Assembly (NCBI GenBank): GCA_013298445.1
Contig: JAAFHQ010000048.1
Span: forward strand, 1 to 14,612
Reading direction: 5' to 3'
Origin: Chitinophagales bacterium
Lineage (GTDB): Bacteria > Bacteroidota > Bacteroidia > Chitinophagales > Saprospiraceae
DNA length: 14,612 bases
The translations under genes and the position numbers were made by a program. Positions 5,651 to 12,304 of the stretch are shown here, one piece after another. Every line of letters starts with the position of its first letter. Position 1 is the stretch's first letter. The notes beneath the pieces were generated by a model. It worked only from the letters and a program-made list of their open reading frames with translations. It had not been told where the DNA came from and did not search any database.

Positions 5651-7237
5651 TTAGTGAGTGAATCTACCTTCGCGCATGCGCTTCCGGTAAGCCACGTATA
5701 CCAGTGCTGCAATACCCACCCAAATGGCCAAAAGCCCCAGGCGTGCAATGTTTTGGTAAAGGATGGTTTTTTTCAGGTGATCAATCACGGCAGGGTCGGT
5801 AGCCTCAGCAATTTGGGCGTACAAACCCGTATTCATGATTTTGTCCCAGTTCGCTGGCATACTCGCAAACAATACCCAACCCAGGATAACCGGAGTCACA
5901 TATTGAATGATGTAGCGGAAAATGATCGGCACTTTGATGTCGGCACCCCGGGTGATTTCTTCCCAGCCTTTTTTCATGCCAAAAATCCAGGCGAACAGGA
6001 TGATTTCGAAGAAGGCAAATATAACTAGGGATACAGTACCCGCCCAGTGGTCGTATTCATCAAAGACGCCATAGTTAAAGTAAAGAACGGTTGGAAGACC
6101 CAAAACTGCAACCGTAGCACCAAATGCCCAGGCAGCGCTCTCTCTTTTCCAACCAAATTCATCCTGCAGGAAGCCCATACAAGGTGTCCCCATCGCCAAG
6201 GAAGAAGTGATCCCGGCAAAGAACAACAAACCAAACCACATCACACTGGCCATAACTGCCAGGAAGGGGCCCCATTGTTGGAACAAAAACGGCAGGGTGC
6301 GGAAACCAAGCCCCAAACCACCTACTTTGTTCACCAGTTCCAGCATACCATCGATGCCAAAATACCCCACGGTAATTGGAATCACGATGGCACCACCCAG
6401 ACATACTTCCACAAATTCGTTCATCCAGCCCGCGCTCATGGCGTTGAGTGCCACGTCGTCGCGGGATTTGAGGTACGAGGAATAACATTGGATACTACCC
6501 ATACCCACCGAGAGGGTAAAGAAGATTTGCCCGGCGGCGGCCAGCCAGACCTTCGGCGACCAGATGGTGGAAAAATCGGGTGTCCAGAGGTAATTCAAAC
6601 CTTCAGTACCAGCATACAGGGCATTTCCACTGCCAGGCTGCAAAGTCACCCCACGAATGGCCAGGATGATCCCAAACAAAATCAACAAAGGCATACCAAT
6701 TTTGGCTACTTTTTCTACACCGCCACTCAAACCACGGGATAAAATCCAGGTGTTGAGTACCAAACAAATGATCCAGAAAACGATCGGCTGGGCATCACTT
6801 AAGCTGGTGTAATTGGTGAAGAAATTGGCCACTTCATCCCGGGTTTGACCATTGAAGGTACCTGCCACGGAATGCCAGATGTAACCCAAAGTCCAACTTT
6901 CCAGGTAGCAATAATAAGCTGCTACAGCCAGGTTGGTAAAAATACCAAATACCCCGATGTATTTCCAAAAGCCGTATTTCGTCATGGAATCGAGGATAAA
7001 GGGCGTACTGTGGTGGCCGTATTTGCCGCCGAATCTACCCATTGACCATTCCACGAACAATAGCGGAATACCCATCAATAAAAAACAGACGAGATAGGGA
7101 ATGATGAAAGAACCACCGCCGTTTTGGATGGCCTGTACCGGGAAGCGCAGGAAGTTACCCAGACCTACCGCGTTGCCCGCCATGGCCAGTACCAGGCCAA
7201 CTCGGGAGCCCCAGGATTCTGTATTGCTACTACTCAT
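5651..7237 (-). CDS. Neurotransmitter:sodium symporter (NSS/SNF) family transporter
   Basis: Inner-membrane sodium-coupled symporter of the LeuT fold, usually for amino acids or related compounds. The family's first membrane segment reads WGSRVGLVLAMAGNAVGLGN from residue 9, followed by FLRFP; the unwound GNAVGLGN stretch (21-28) holds sodium and substrate contacts in LeuT. A conserved EWSMGRFGG block is at about 63-71. The 528 residues contain about 11-12 hydrophobic segments, the last near the C-terminus before a basic tail (YRKRMREGRF). I chose the ATG at 7235-7237: SWGSRVG follows directly, whereas an ATG 18 codons upstream adds an unconserved leader. It lies 56 bp after dcd and 19 bp before a MetS-like subunit gene on the same strand; the pairing suggests a MetP-like two-component importer, but the substrate cannot be read from sequence. 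Confidence 0.92.
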   Translation of the reverse strand: MSSSNTESWGSRVGLVLAMAGNAVGLGNFLRFPVQAIQNGGGSFIIPYLVCFLLMGIPLLFVEWSMGRFGGKYGHHSTPFILDSMTKYGFWKYIGVFGIFTNLAVAAYYCYLESWTLGYIWHSVAGTFNGQTRDEVANFFTNYTSLSDAQPIVFWIICLVLNTWILSRGLSGGVEKVAKIGMPLLILFGIILAIRGVTLQPGSGNALYAGTEGLNYLWTPDFSTIWSPKVWLAAAGQIFFTLSVGMGSIQCYSSYLKSRDDVALNAMSAGWMNEFVEVCLGGAIVIPITVGYFGIDGMLELVNKVGGLGLGFRTLPFLFQQWGPFLAVMASVMWFGLLFFAGITSSLAMGTPCMGFLQDEFGWKRESAAWAFGATVAVLGLPTVLYFNYGVFDEYDHWAGTVSLVIFAFFEIILFAWIFGMKKGWEEITRGADIKVPIIFRYIIQYVTPVILGWVLFASMPANWDKIMNTGLYAQIAEATDPAVIDHLKKTILYQNIARLGLLAIWVGIAALVYVAYRKRMREGRFTH

Positions 7238-7293
7238 ACCATTGTGAAGGTTAGTGATTGAATAAGGTTTTATTGGTAAACAAAGAATCAAAT

Positions 7294-7830
7294 TTAAAAA
7301 CTATTCCGCCACATCATACTTTCTACGGGTTTTTCTGTGCGTTGATTGTATTTGGCGTCGCTTTTGAGGTTGTAGTACCGTTCGATTTCTCCTTCCACTG
7401 CAAAGTAGATGAGTTGCCCAATGGGCATTCCTACATATACCCGCACGGGTTGGGTGCACGAAATTTCGAGGGTCCAGGTATTGCAAAAACCTACGTCACC
7501 TTTGCCTGCGGTGGCGTGAATATCGATGCCCAAGCGCCCAACGCTGGATTTTCCTTCGAGAAAAGGAACGGCGTTGTGCGTTTCGGTGTATTCTTCGGTT
7601 ACGCCCAGGTACAAAATGCCGGGGTGGAGTACAAAACCCGTTTCAGGAATTTCGAAGTGCTCTATTTCGTTGTGTTTGCGGGCGTCCAGGATTTGGTCTT
7701 TGTACGTAGCCAGCCATTTGCCGAGGTGTACATCGTAGGAGTTGGTGCCCAAACAATCGCGTCGATAAGGTTCAATGACGATTTTTTTTGCCTCAATTGA
7801 CTCCAAAATCTTCTTGTCCGAAAAAATCAT
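7294..7830 (-). CDS. dcd: dCTP deaminase
   Basis: Cytoplasmic enzyme converting dCTP to dUTP and ammonia, feeding dTMP synthesis; homotrimer of the dUTPase fold. The key block is FLEGKSSVGRLGIDIHATAG (90-109). By alignment to E. coli Dcd, S95, R99 and E122 (in TLEIS) correspond to the active-site S111, R115 and E138. Most homologues have an IDPGF-like turn where this protein has GDVGF (111-115), a mild variation. The length of 178 residues fits common bacterial forms. The retained catalytic residues favour deaminase over dUTPase, although a bifunctional enzyme cannot be excluded. It follows the WD40 gene by 80 bp and is followed by the NSS transporter gene after 56 bp; a -7 box upstream (7899-7906) may serve dcd, NSS and metS together. 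Confidence 0.92.
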   Translation of the reverse strand: MIFSDKKILESIEAKKIVIEPYRRDCLGTNSYDVHLGKWLATYKDQILDARKHNEIEHFEIPETGFVLHPGILYLGVTEEYTETHNAVPFLEGKSSVGRLGIDIHATAGKGDVGFCNTWTLEISCTQPVRVYVGMPIGQLIYFAVEGEIERYYNLKSDAKYNQRTEKPVESMMWRNSF

Positions 7831-7898
7831 GTGCTCGAGTGGTTTTCTTTGAAGTAGGGCAAAAATTAAACTTTATCGCCCTTTCTGAGGGCAAGGTA

Positions 7899-7906
7899 CA
7901 AAATTA
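7899..7906 (-). promoter_or_regulatory. Bacteroidota -7 box upstream of dcd
   Basis: Read on the minus strand, TAATTTTG matches TAnnTTTG exactly, just after the WD40 stop codon and about 70 nt before the dcd start. No clear TTTG lies at the -33 position, so support is partial. AATTTTTG at 7860-7867 is a weaker alternative. Confidence 0.4.
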
Positions 7907-7910
7907 AATT

Positions 7911-8825
7911 TTACGACAAACTCCGCCACAACATGATGCTGCGGTCGTCGCTGGCAGAAATCAACAGATTGTCGTGCGCTGACCAGAGTAAGGCATTGAC
8001 TGAATTGACGTGGCAATGATCGCGGATGGTGTTCAATACCTTATTCAATTTGAAACTTGTTGAGTCCCAGATTTTGATGGTTCGATCGCGACTGGCGGTA
8101 GCAAAAAGGGTGCCCGCTGGGTTAAAAACAATGTCATTGATGGTAAAAAGGTGGGCTGCTTGTGAATTGAGCAAATCCAGGTTCTCGGCATCCCAAACGT
8201 TGAGCAAGGCATCCCGACCACCACTGATCAGGTATTTTCCATCCGGACTGAATTGCACACAAAAAACCGAATGGTTGTGGGCTTTAGGGATTTTGGCTTT
8301 GATTTGAAAGGTATGGACATCCACAATATAGATGTTATGGTCGCTGGCGCCCACCGCAATTTCCTGGCGGATGGGGCAATAGGCCAGGCCTCGCAGGCTT
8401 TGGTGGCTCAGTTGAATGCTCTCCAAGGTACGGGCACTGTGGATGTCCCAACGGGTTAAAATGCCGTCCCCTCCTGCTGTAAAAACCTGCTCCCCTACAC
8501 GCAGAATGCGGTAAACGCCCTTGCGGTGGTGGGCAATGTTTTTGGTGGCTTCTGGTTCAGCCAAGTCCACCCAATGCACGCCACCGTTCATATTGCCAAC
8601 TACTACTTGGTTGAGATCGGGCAAATGTAAAAGCGAAAAAATTTGGGTATCCACCTTGGCAATCAGCTTGCCCAATTCAGGCGCTTCCATATCCCAACGC
8701 ACTACCCAACCTTCGCCTGCTCCGGAAAGGAAAAAACGGGAATCATCCGTTGGGCTCAGGGCAAATACTGCGGCATTGTGGCCGGTGAGTACGGCGTGGC
8801 GTTGAATGTTGAAAGTGCTCTTCAT
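7911..8825 (-). CDS. WD40-repeat beta-propeller protein
   Basis: A 304-residue protein consisting almost only of WD40 repeats, probably one seven-bladed propeller. Repeat ends are visible as RWDM (about 43-46), HWVDL (84-88), RWDI (125-128), IYIVDV (164-169), NVWDA (209-213), KIWDS (250-254) and MLWRS (298-302); GH/HH-type starts precede most blades. No signal peptide, lipobox or membrane segment is seen, so it is likely a cytoplasmic protein-interaction scaffold. No enzymatic domain is fused. The function is unknown: partners cannot be inferred, since its neighbours (dcd downstream, a divergent phosphopantetheinyl transferase) have no obvious shared role. The ATG at 8823-8825 places the first blade about ten residues in. 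Confidence 0.88.
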   Translation of the reverse strand: MKSTFNIQRHAVLTGHNAAVFALSPTDDSRFFLSGAGEGWVVRWDMEAPELGKLIAKVDTQIFSLLHLPDLNQVVVGNMNGGVHWVDLAEPEATKNIAHHRKGVYRILRVGEQVFTAGGDGILTRWDIHSARTLESIQLSHQSLRGLAYCPIRQEIAVGASDHNIYIVDVHTFQIKAKIPKAHNHSVFCVQFSPDGKYLISGGRDALLNVWDAENLDLLNSQAAHLFTINDIVFNPAGTLFATASRDRTIKIWDSTSFKLNKVLNTIRDHCHVNSVNALLWSAHDNLLISASDDRSIMLWRSLS

Positions 8826-8861
8826 ATTCAGGGTAAAATCAGCTGTAAAGTTGAAAAAAAT

Positions 8862-8869
8862 TATCTTTA
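8862..8869 (+). promoter_or_regulatory. Possible -7 box for the phosphopantetheinyl transferase gene
   Basis: TATCTTTA matches TAnnTTTG at all but the last position and lies 25 nt before the ATG. No TTTG box is seen at -33. The 69-bp gap must also hold the divergent WD40 gene's promoter, which I cannot identify. Confidence 0.3.
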
Positions 8870-8894
8870 AGCCTGATTTAATCCTTGTTTTTAT

Positions 8895-9539
8895 ATGCCA
8901 ATCGTTTTACAAGAAGAAAATAGCCGCAAAAATTTCACCTACGCCATCTGGCGCATTGAAGAATCCGAAGCGTGGTTGTTGGAGCAATTACAGCTTAGTG
9001 CTGCTGAGCAGGCCCAGCTGGAAACGATTAAAGGTTGGCGCAGGATGGAGTGGTTGGCGGTTCGCCAATTGGTGGCAGCATTGATTCCTGGAGAGGAGCG
9101 GGCTATGCTGGTCAAGGATGAGTACGGCAAGCCACATTTGCACAATAGCCCATTACAGGTTTCAATTAGCCATTCCCATCAGTTGGCCGCAGCGATGGTG
9201 GGCGAAAAAGTGCTCGGCATTGACATTCAGCAAATAGTCGAAAAAATTGGTCGCCTGGCCCCGCGTTTTTTGAGTACGCGTGAACTGGCTTTCATCCATC
9301 CAGCTGAACACCACATTGCCCAGCTGCACGTGTGTTGGTGTGCCAAGGAGGCCCTGTACAAAGCTTATGGTAAGCGGGAAATCGATTTTTGCGACCACCT
9401 ACTGCTCGATGCTTTTGACTATCAAACAGCAGGTGGCTCGTTTCAGGGCCGGGTTATCAAGGATGAATTTGAAGCCACTTTTGCGCTACAGTACCGCAAT
9501 TTTGAAGATTGTATGTTGGTAACGGCAGAGCAAGTTTAA
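8895..9539 (+). CDS. 4'-phosphopantetheinyl transferase (Sfp/AcpT superfamily)
   Basis: Transfers the phosphopantetheine arm of coenzyme A to a serine of acyl- or peptidyl-carrier proteins, turning apo into holo forms. The two superfamily signatures are present: VSISHSHQLAAAMVGEKVLG then IDIQ (89-112), with D110 as the magnesium-binding aspartate, and WCAKEALYKAYG (148-159), with E152 and K156. The third acidic ligand often found two residues after the first Asp is Gln here (Q112), a substitution also known in some members. At 214 residues it is of Sfp-like (pseudodimeric) size rather than AcpS (about 120). No carrier protein, PKS or NRPS gene is nearby, so it may serve fatty-acid ACP or distant clusters. 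The last codons are GCAGAGCAAGTT then TAA, the TAA being the first bases of palindrome R2. Confidence 0.9.
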   Translation: MPIVLQEENSRKNFTYAIWRIEESEAWLLEQLQLSAAEQAQLETIKGWRRMEWLAVRQLVAALIPGEERAMLVKDEYGKPHLHNSPLQVSISHSHQLAAAMVGEKVLGIDIQQIVEKIGRLAPRFLSTRELAFIHPAEHHIAQLHVCWCAKEALYKAYGKREIDFCDHLLLDAFDYQTAGGSFQGRVIKDEFEATFALQYRNFEDCMLVTAEQV

Positions 9540-9641
9540 AAGTTGAGAGGTTGAGGCTACCGCGAGCAACTTAGACAAGAACATTGTCAAAATCGCTTGC
9601 GGTAGCCTCAACTCCTCAACCTCTCAACTCCTCAACTTTTA
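9537..9641. repeat. Palindromic repeat R2 (copy 2 of 3)
   Basis: The core arm GTTGAGGCTACCGCGAGC (9550-9567) pairs with 9595-9612 with one G-T wobble. The outer ends TAAAAGTTGAG (9537-9547) and CTCAACTTTTA (9631-9641) are exact reverse complements. The central 27 nt closely matches the reverse complement of the R1 centre (TTAGACAA ... TGTCAAAA), so R2 is the same element in opposite orientation. It fills the whole gap between the two convergent genes and contains both of their TAA stops. Both strands end in TTTT after the stem, so it could serve as a bidirectional terminator. Confidence 0.9.
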
Positions 9642-10451
9642 CACCAACTCCTCTTCCCAATCCCCATCTCCCAACTGCAAATTGGCCAATTCATGCATCA
9701 CGATGGATACGGTTACTGCCGTTACCAAAGTACCTACAATCGGACCAATGATAGGCACCACGAAACAAATCCGGAGAACCATTCCTACCGCCAGGGCGAT
9801 GCCAGGAAAACGCAGAGAATATTTAAAACTGTCTTTAATCTTTAGACCGAACATCTCATTGTAGTTGTCCAAAATCAGGACGCCCATAAAAAAACAGTGG
9901 ATAAAAAAGAGAACGGGCTCCTTAAACCAGCTTACCACAGGGATGCCTTCAATAATAGGCTCAATAATGGCAACTACCACACCTTCTATCGCCATACAAA
10001 TGGCACCCAATACGGCGATGCGAATTTGAGCTTTGATGAAGTCGTTGAGGCGGGGTTCCCGCATTTTGTCTTTTAATAAAATGTCTACTGTGCGGTGGCA
10101 AACATGGAAAATAAAAATTTCGAGTAGGATCAAAACGCCGTAACGGAAGCCTTCGTCAGTAAAAAATTCCCACTGGTTTTTGACCAGATTGTTCACAAAA
10201 TTGTCCATCGAACTCATCAGCGCCATTGCATTCGAGGTATCCACTGCATTTACGGATTCAAAAACATTCGCCAGGGTTCTGACGCCTGCGATGATGCCCA
10301 CCAGGATCAAAATTTTGTTCACCCAGCCATAGTGCAGAAAACCTTCCCACAAGCGGTTTTTGCGAAAAAAACGCACAGCCTCCGGAATGGAGTGCAGGGT
10401 GTACAAGAATTGATTGAAATGCTCTTTCAGGTAGGTACGAAAGTTTGACAT
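9639..10451 (-). CDS. EI24/CysZ-like integral membrane protein
   Basis: A 270-residue membrane protein with hydrophobic segments at about 43-60, 102-120, 143-166, 178-195 and 215-252. The layout resembles the EI24 (CysZ-like) family: an N-terminal amphipathic region with RFFRKNRLWEGFL (27-39), a middle stretch FFMGVLILDNYNEMFGLKIKD (187-207) and a final hydrophobic pair with IPLL-like proline turns (VVPIIGPIVG, 231-240). This is a pattern resemblance, not a firm family call. CysZ itself is a sulfate permease, but most EI24-domain proteins in Bacteroidota are uncharacterised and no sulfur genes are nearby. I chose the ATG at 10449-10451 (MSNFRTYLKEHF); an ATG 37 codons upstream adds a charged, unlikely leader. 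The stop codon lies in the end of palindrome R2. Confidence 0.6.
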   Translation of the reverse strand: MSNFRTYLKEHFNQFLYTLHSIPEAVRFFRKNRLWEGFLHYGWVNKILILVGIIAGVRTLANVFESVNAVDTSNAMALMSSMDNFVNNLVKNQWEFFTDEGFRYGVLILLEIFIFHVCHRTVDILLKDKMREPRLNDFIKAQIRIAVLGAICMAIEGVVVAIIEPIIEGIPVVSWFKEPVLFFIHCFFMGVLILDNYNEMFGLKIKDSFKYSLRFPGIALAVGMVLRICFVVPIIGPIVGTLVTAVTVSIVMHELANLQLGDGDWEEELV

Positions 10452-10681
10452 GGTGCGGTACTTGATTTTTCGTTCGGGAAAGTGCTCTAAAGATAAGATA
10501 CAAAACAACTTTGATCTTTTCAAATTCCGATCAGTGTGGATTTTTTTTGGATCAAAGCGCATTTATATGGAACAAAGACGTGCAAAAACGGCGATTGGTT
10601 ACGATTGACGGGTTAATTCCAACTATAAAGTTGAAGAAAATCCACCATTGGTTGAAGGCTTATATCCCTGGGTTGAATAAA
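10452..10681. other. Gene-free region between divergent genes
   Basis: No credible gene is seen on either strand. A minus-strand TATCTTTA (10488-10495) is a weak -7 box for the EI24-like gene, with CAAA at 10521-10524 somewhat too far away to be its -33 partner. CTTTGATC (10509-10516) and GATCAAAG (10551-10558) form an 8-bp inverted repeat of unknown meaning. The rest shows nothing I can interpret. Confidence 0.45.
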
Positions 10682-10713
10682 GTTGGCAGGCCTTGTTCAG
10701 CCCTCTACTTTTG
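10682..10713 (+). promoter_or_regulatory. Promoter of the 11-residue-repeat protein gene
   Basis: GTTG (10682-10685), 20 nt, then TACTTTTG (10706-10713). The -7 box is a perfect TAnnTTTG and the -33 box is one base from TTTG at the preferred spacing. Transcription would start near 10720, leaving a leader of about 45 nt before the ATG at 10765. Confidence 0.6.
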
Positions 10714-10764
10714 AATCATCAAACACAAACAAGTGTACATTTTTCACCTAAAAATTTCAAAACC

Positions 10765-11238
10765 ATGTCAACTAAATTGATGATTCGCTTTTTCGCCTGC
10801 ACCCTGGCCCTGATGACTTTGAGCTTTGTGAACAGCAATGCCCAATCAACTAGCATCCCAGAGCAAAATGCCCAGAATCGCCGCGAAACCGCCAAAAGTA
10901 ATTCGACTACTCGCAAAGAAACGGCTACTGCTGGCCAGACCAACCGTGAAGCGACCAAGGGTGCCAACGGAGAAGTGCGCAAGTCCACTTACGACGAAAA
11001 CAAAGGCGAACGGGAAGCCGCTGCTGCTGATGGCCAGGTGAGCAAGGACGAGGCGAAACAATTGGTAGACCAGAATTCAAAGGAGCGTCTGGAGAATGCC
11101 AAGTCCAATTCTACTGCACGCCAGGAAACCGGAGCGGCCAATGGTGCTGCCCGTAAAGGAGCTGCCCAGCAAAATTCGGATGCACGGCGCAACACCGCAG
11201 TAGAGAATGCCGCCAACCGTCGGACTAAAGTGAATTAA
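10765..11238 (+). CDS. Secreted protein of eleven 11-residue repeats
   Basis: A 157-residue protein with a signal peptide (hydrophobic core about 8-22, likely cleavage after NAQ at 25-27). From residue 34 to the last residue, 157, it consists of eleven repeats of 11 residues; the sixth has 14. Two examples are QNAQNRRETAK (34-44) and SNSTARQETGA (114-124). Position 2 is Asn or Gly and position 6 is Arg in ten repeats and Lys in one (39, 50, 61, 72, 83, K94, 108, 119, 130, 141, 152). Repeats 1-5 and 7-11 match pairwise, implying duplication of a 55-residue block. The composition is very hydrophilic (Ala, Asn, Arg, Glu, Lys, Thr), with no Cys or Trp after the signal peptide. An 11-residue period suits a helix, as in group 3 LEA proteins, but I do not recognise the family. 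I chose ATG 10765 because the signal peptide starts there; the frame is open from a TTG 24 codons upstream. Confidence 0.8.
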   Translation: MSTKLMIRFFACTLALMTLSFVNSNAQSTSIPEQNAQNRRETAKSNSTTRKETATAGQTNREATKGANGEVRKSTYDENKGEREAAAADGQVSKDEAKQLVDQNSKERLENAKSNSTARQETGAANGAARKGAAQQNSDARRNTAVENAANRRTKVN

Positions 11239-11253
11239 TTTCTTCCCATTCTG

Positions 11254-11327
11254 TTGTGGTGCATTGGGATGACAGACCTCTGATTTTTCCCAAAGCATAT
11301 CCAAACAAGCATCCCTTTGCACCACAA
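11254..11327. repeat. Inverted repeat downstream of the 11-residue-repeat gene
   Basis: TTGTGGTGCATTGGGAT (11254-11270) matches the reverse complement of 11311-11327 at 15 of 17 positions, ten of them in an unbroken run (TTGTGGTGCA / TGCACCACAA). The 40-nt centre shows no further clear pairing. It fills most of the gap before the beta-barrel gene and ends 17 nt before its start codon. No T-run follows, so termination is not obvious. Confidence 0.6.
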
Positions 11328-11344
11328 TTTAAATTCACCTGCTC

Positions 11345-12226
11345 ATGAAACCCTTATTCACCAGTCTAATCCTGATTTTGGTGGGCCAGCTTTTTGCCCA
11401 AAACCCCGACATCAACCGCTTGCCCGACACCAGTTTTCAAACTGAACAAATCAAAACCGCTTCCTGGACCATCTCCACCGCATTCAATAGTCGGGTGCTT
11501 TCGGCGGGTCGAGATTTTGGAACTAGTCAGGTTGGCCTATTCCCGGGCGTTTTTTACAGCCACCCTACGGGCTTGTACGCCGGATTGAGTGGCAGTATGT
11601 ATGGCGATTCTGCATCATTGTCCTATACTCAGACCAACTTGAGCCTGGGATTTGCTGGCTCCTTCACTTCCAATTGGCGTTACGGTTTGTCTTTTGCCCA
11701 CACCTTTTTTAACCCTGCTGAAGAAGGATTGCTAAGCAATGGCATTGGACTATCTACCGATTTGACTTTTGGTGCATTTAATTTAGGCACCTCCTTTACG
11801 GCTATGTTGGGGGAAGAAAATGGGTATCGACTCAACCTTTTTTCTTCCGGGTATTGGCAGCTGGGGCAAAAGGGATTCCTGGGCAATTGTGCCCTTGGGC
11901 CATCCCTTTCGGGCTTGTTTGGCACCGAAAACATCCCTTTTTACACCTTGCCTTTGACCCAATTTGAAAGGGCAAGCGGAGTACGCTGGGCGGAGCGCAA
12001 AAAAAAGCTACCCACCCCTACCCCACGGCCACGCCAAGAAAGTAGCAATACTATTTTTGGCCTGATGAGCATCAATTTGGCAGTACCACTTTATTACTAC
12101 GCGGGCAATTGGACTTTTGGCCTGTCACCAAATTTGGTTATCCCGGTGCCATTACCTGGTGAAACCTATACTGAGGAACAAAGCAGTAGTGCCTTTTTCA
12201 GTTTGTCCATATCCCGCCAGTTTTAA
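11345..12226 (+). CDS. Predicted outer-membrane beta-barrel protein, unknown function
   Basis: A 293-residue exported protein: signal peptide MKPLFTSLILILVGQLFAQ (1-19), then a chain rich in alternating polar/aromatic strands such as LYAGLSGSMYG (77-87), NWRYGLSFAHTFF (110-122) and NWTFGLSPNLVIPV (about 255-268). The protein ends in Phe (SLSISRQF), the usual C-terminal signature of outer-membrane barrels recognised by BamA. A Lys/Pro-rich loop (about 219-233, RKKKLPTPTPRPR) probably faces the periplasm or outside. I recognise no specific family, and the PorP/SprF resemblance is too vague to use. It follows the 11-residue-repeat gene by 106 bp on the same strand, separated by an inverted repeat, so co-transcription is possible but not shown. 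Confidence 0.75.
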   Translation: MKPLFTSLILILVGQLFAQNPDINRLPDTSFQTEQIKTASWTISTAFNSRVLSAGRDFGTSQVGLFPGVFYSHPTGLYAGLSGSMYGDSASLSYTQTNLSLGFAGSFTSNWRYGLSFAHTFFNPAEEGLLSNGIGLSTDLTFGAFNLGTSFTAMLGEENGYRLNLFSSGYWQLGQKGFLGNCALGPSLSGLFGTENIPFYTLPLTQFERASGVRWAERKKKLPTPTPRPRQESSNTIFGLMSINLAVPLYYYAGNWTFGLSPNLVIPVPLPGETYTEEQSSSAFFSLSISRQF

Positions 12227-12304
12227 GATTTTTTGTCGCTGTCCTAGGTTTTTCACCATTGTTGCTATCTTGTAAGCTGAAACCAAATTACAGAACTGCA
12301 CGAG

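Noticed and set aside
6047..6742. 231-codon open frame on the + strand inside the NSS transporter gene
   Set aside because: The opposite strand encodes a clear membrane transporter; this frame is low-complexity (His, Gln, Thr) and has no start context.
7878..7892. GCCCT/AGGGC hairpin between dcd and the WD40 gene, considered as a terminator
   Set aside because: The stem is only 5 bp and no T-run follows on either strand.
10452..10764. Hidden gene or RNA in the 313-bp gap
   Set aside because: No convincing frame, terminator or tRNA-like structure is visible; only a promoter for the downstream gene is supported.
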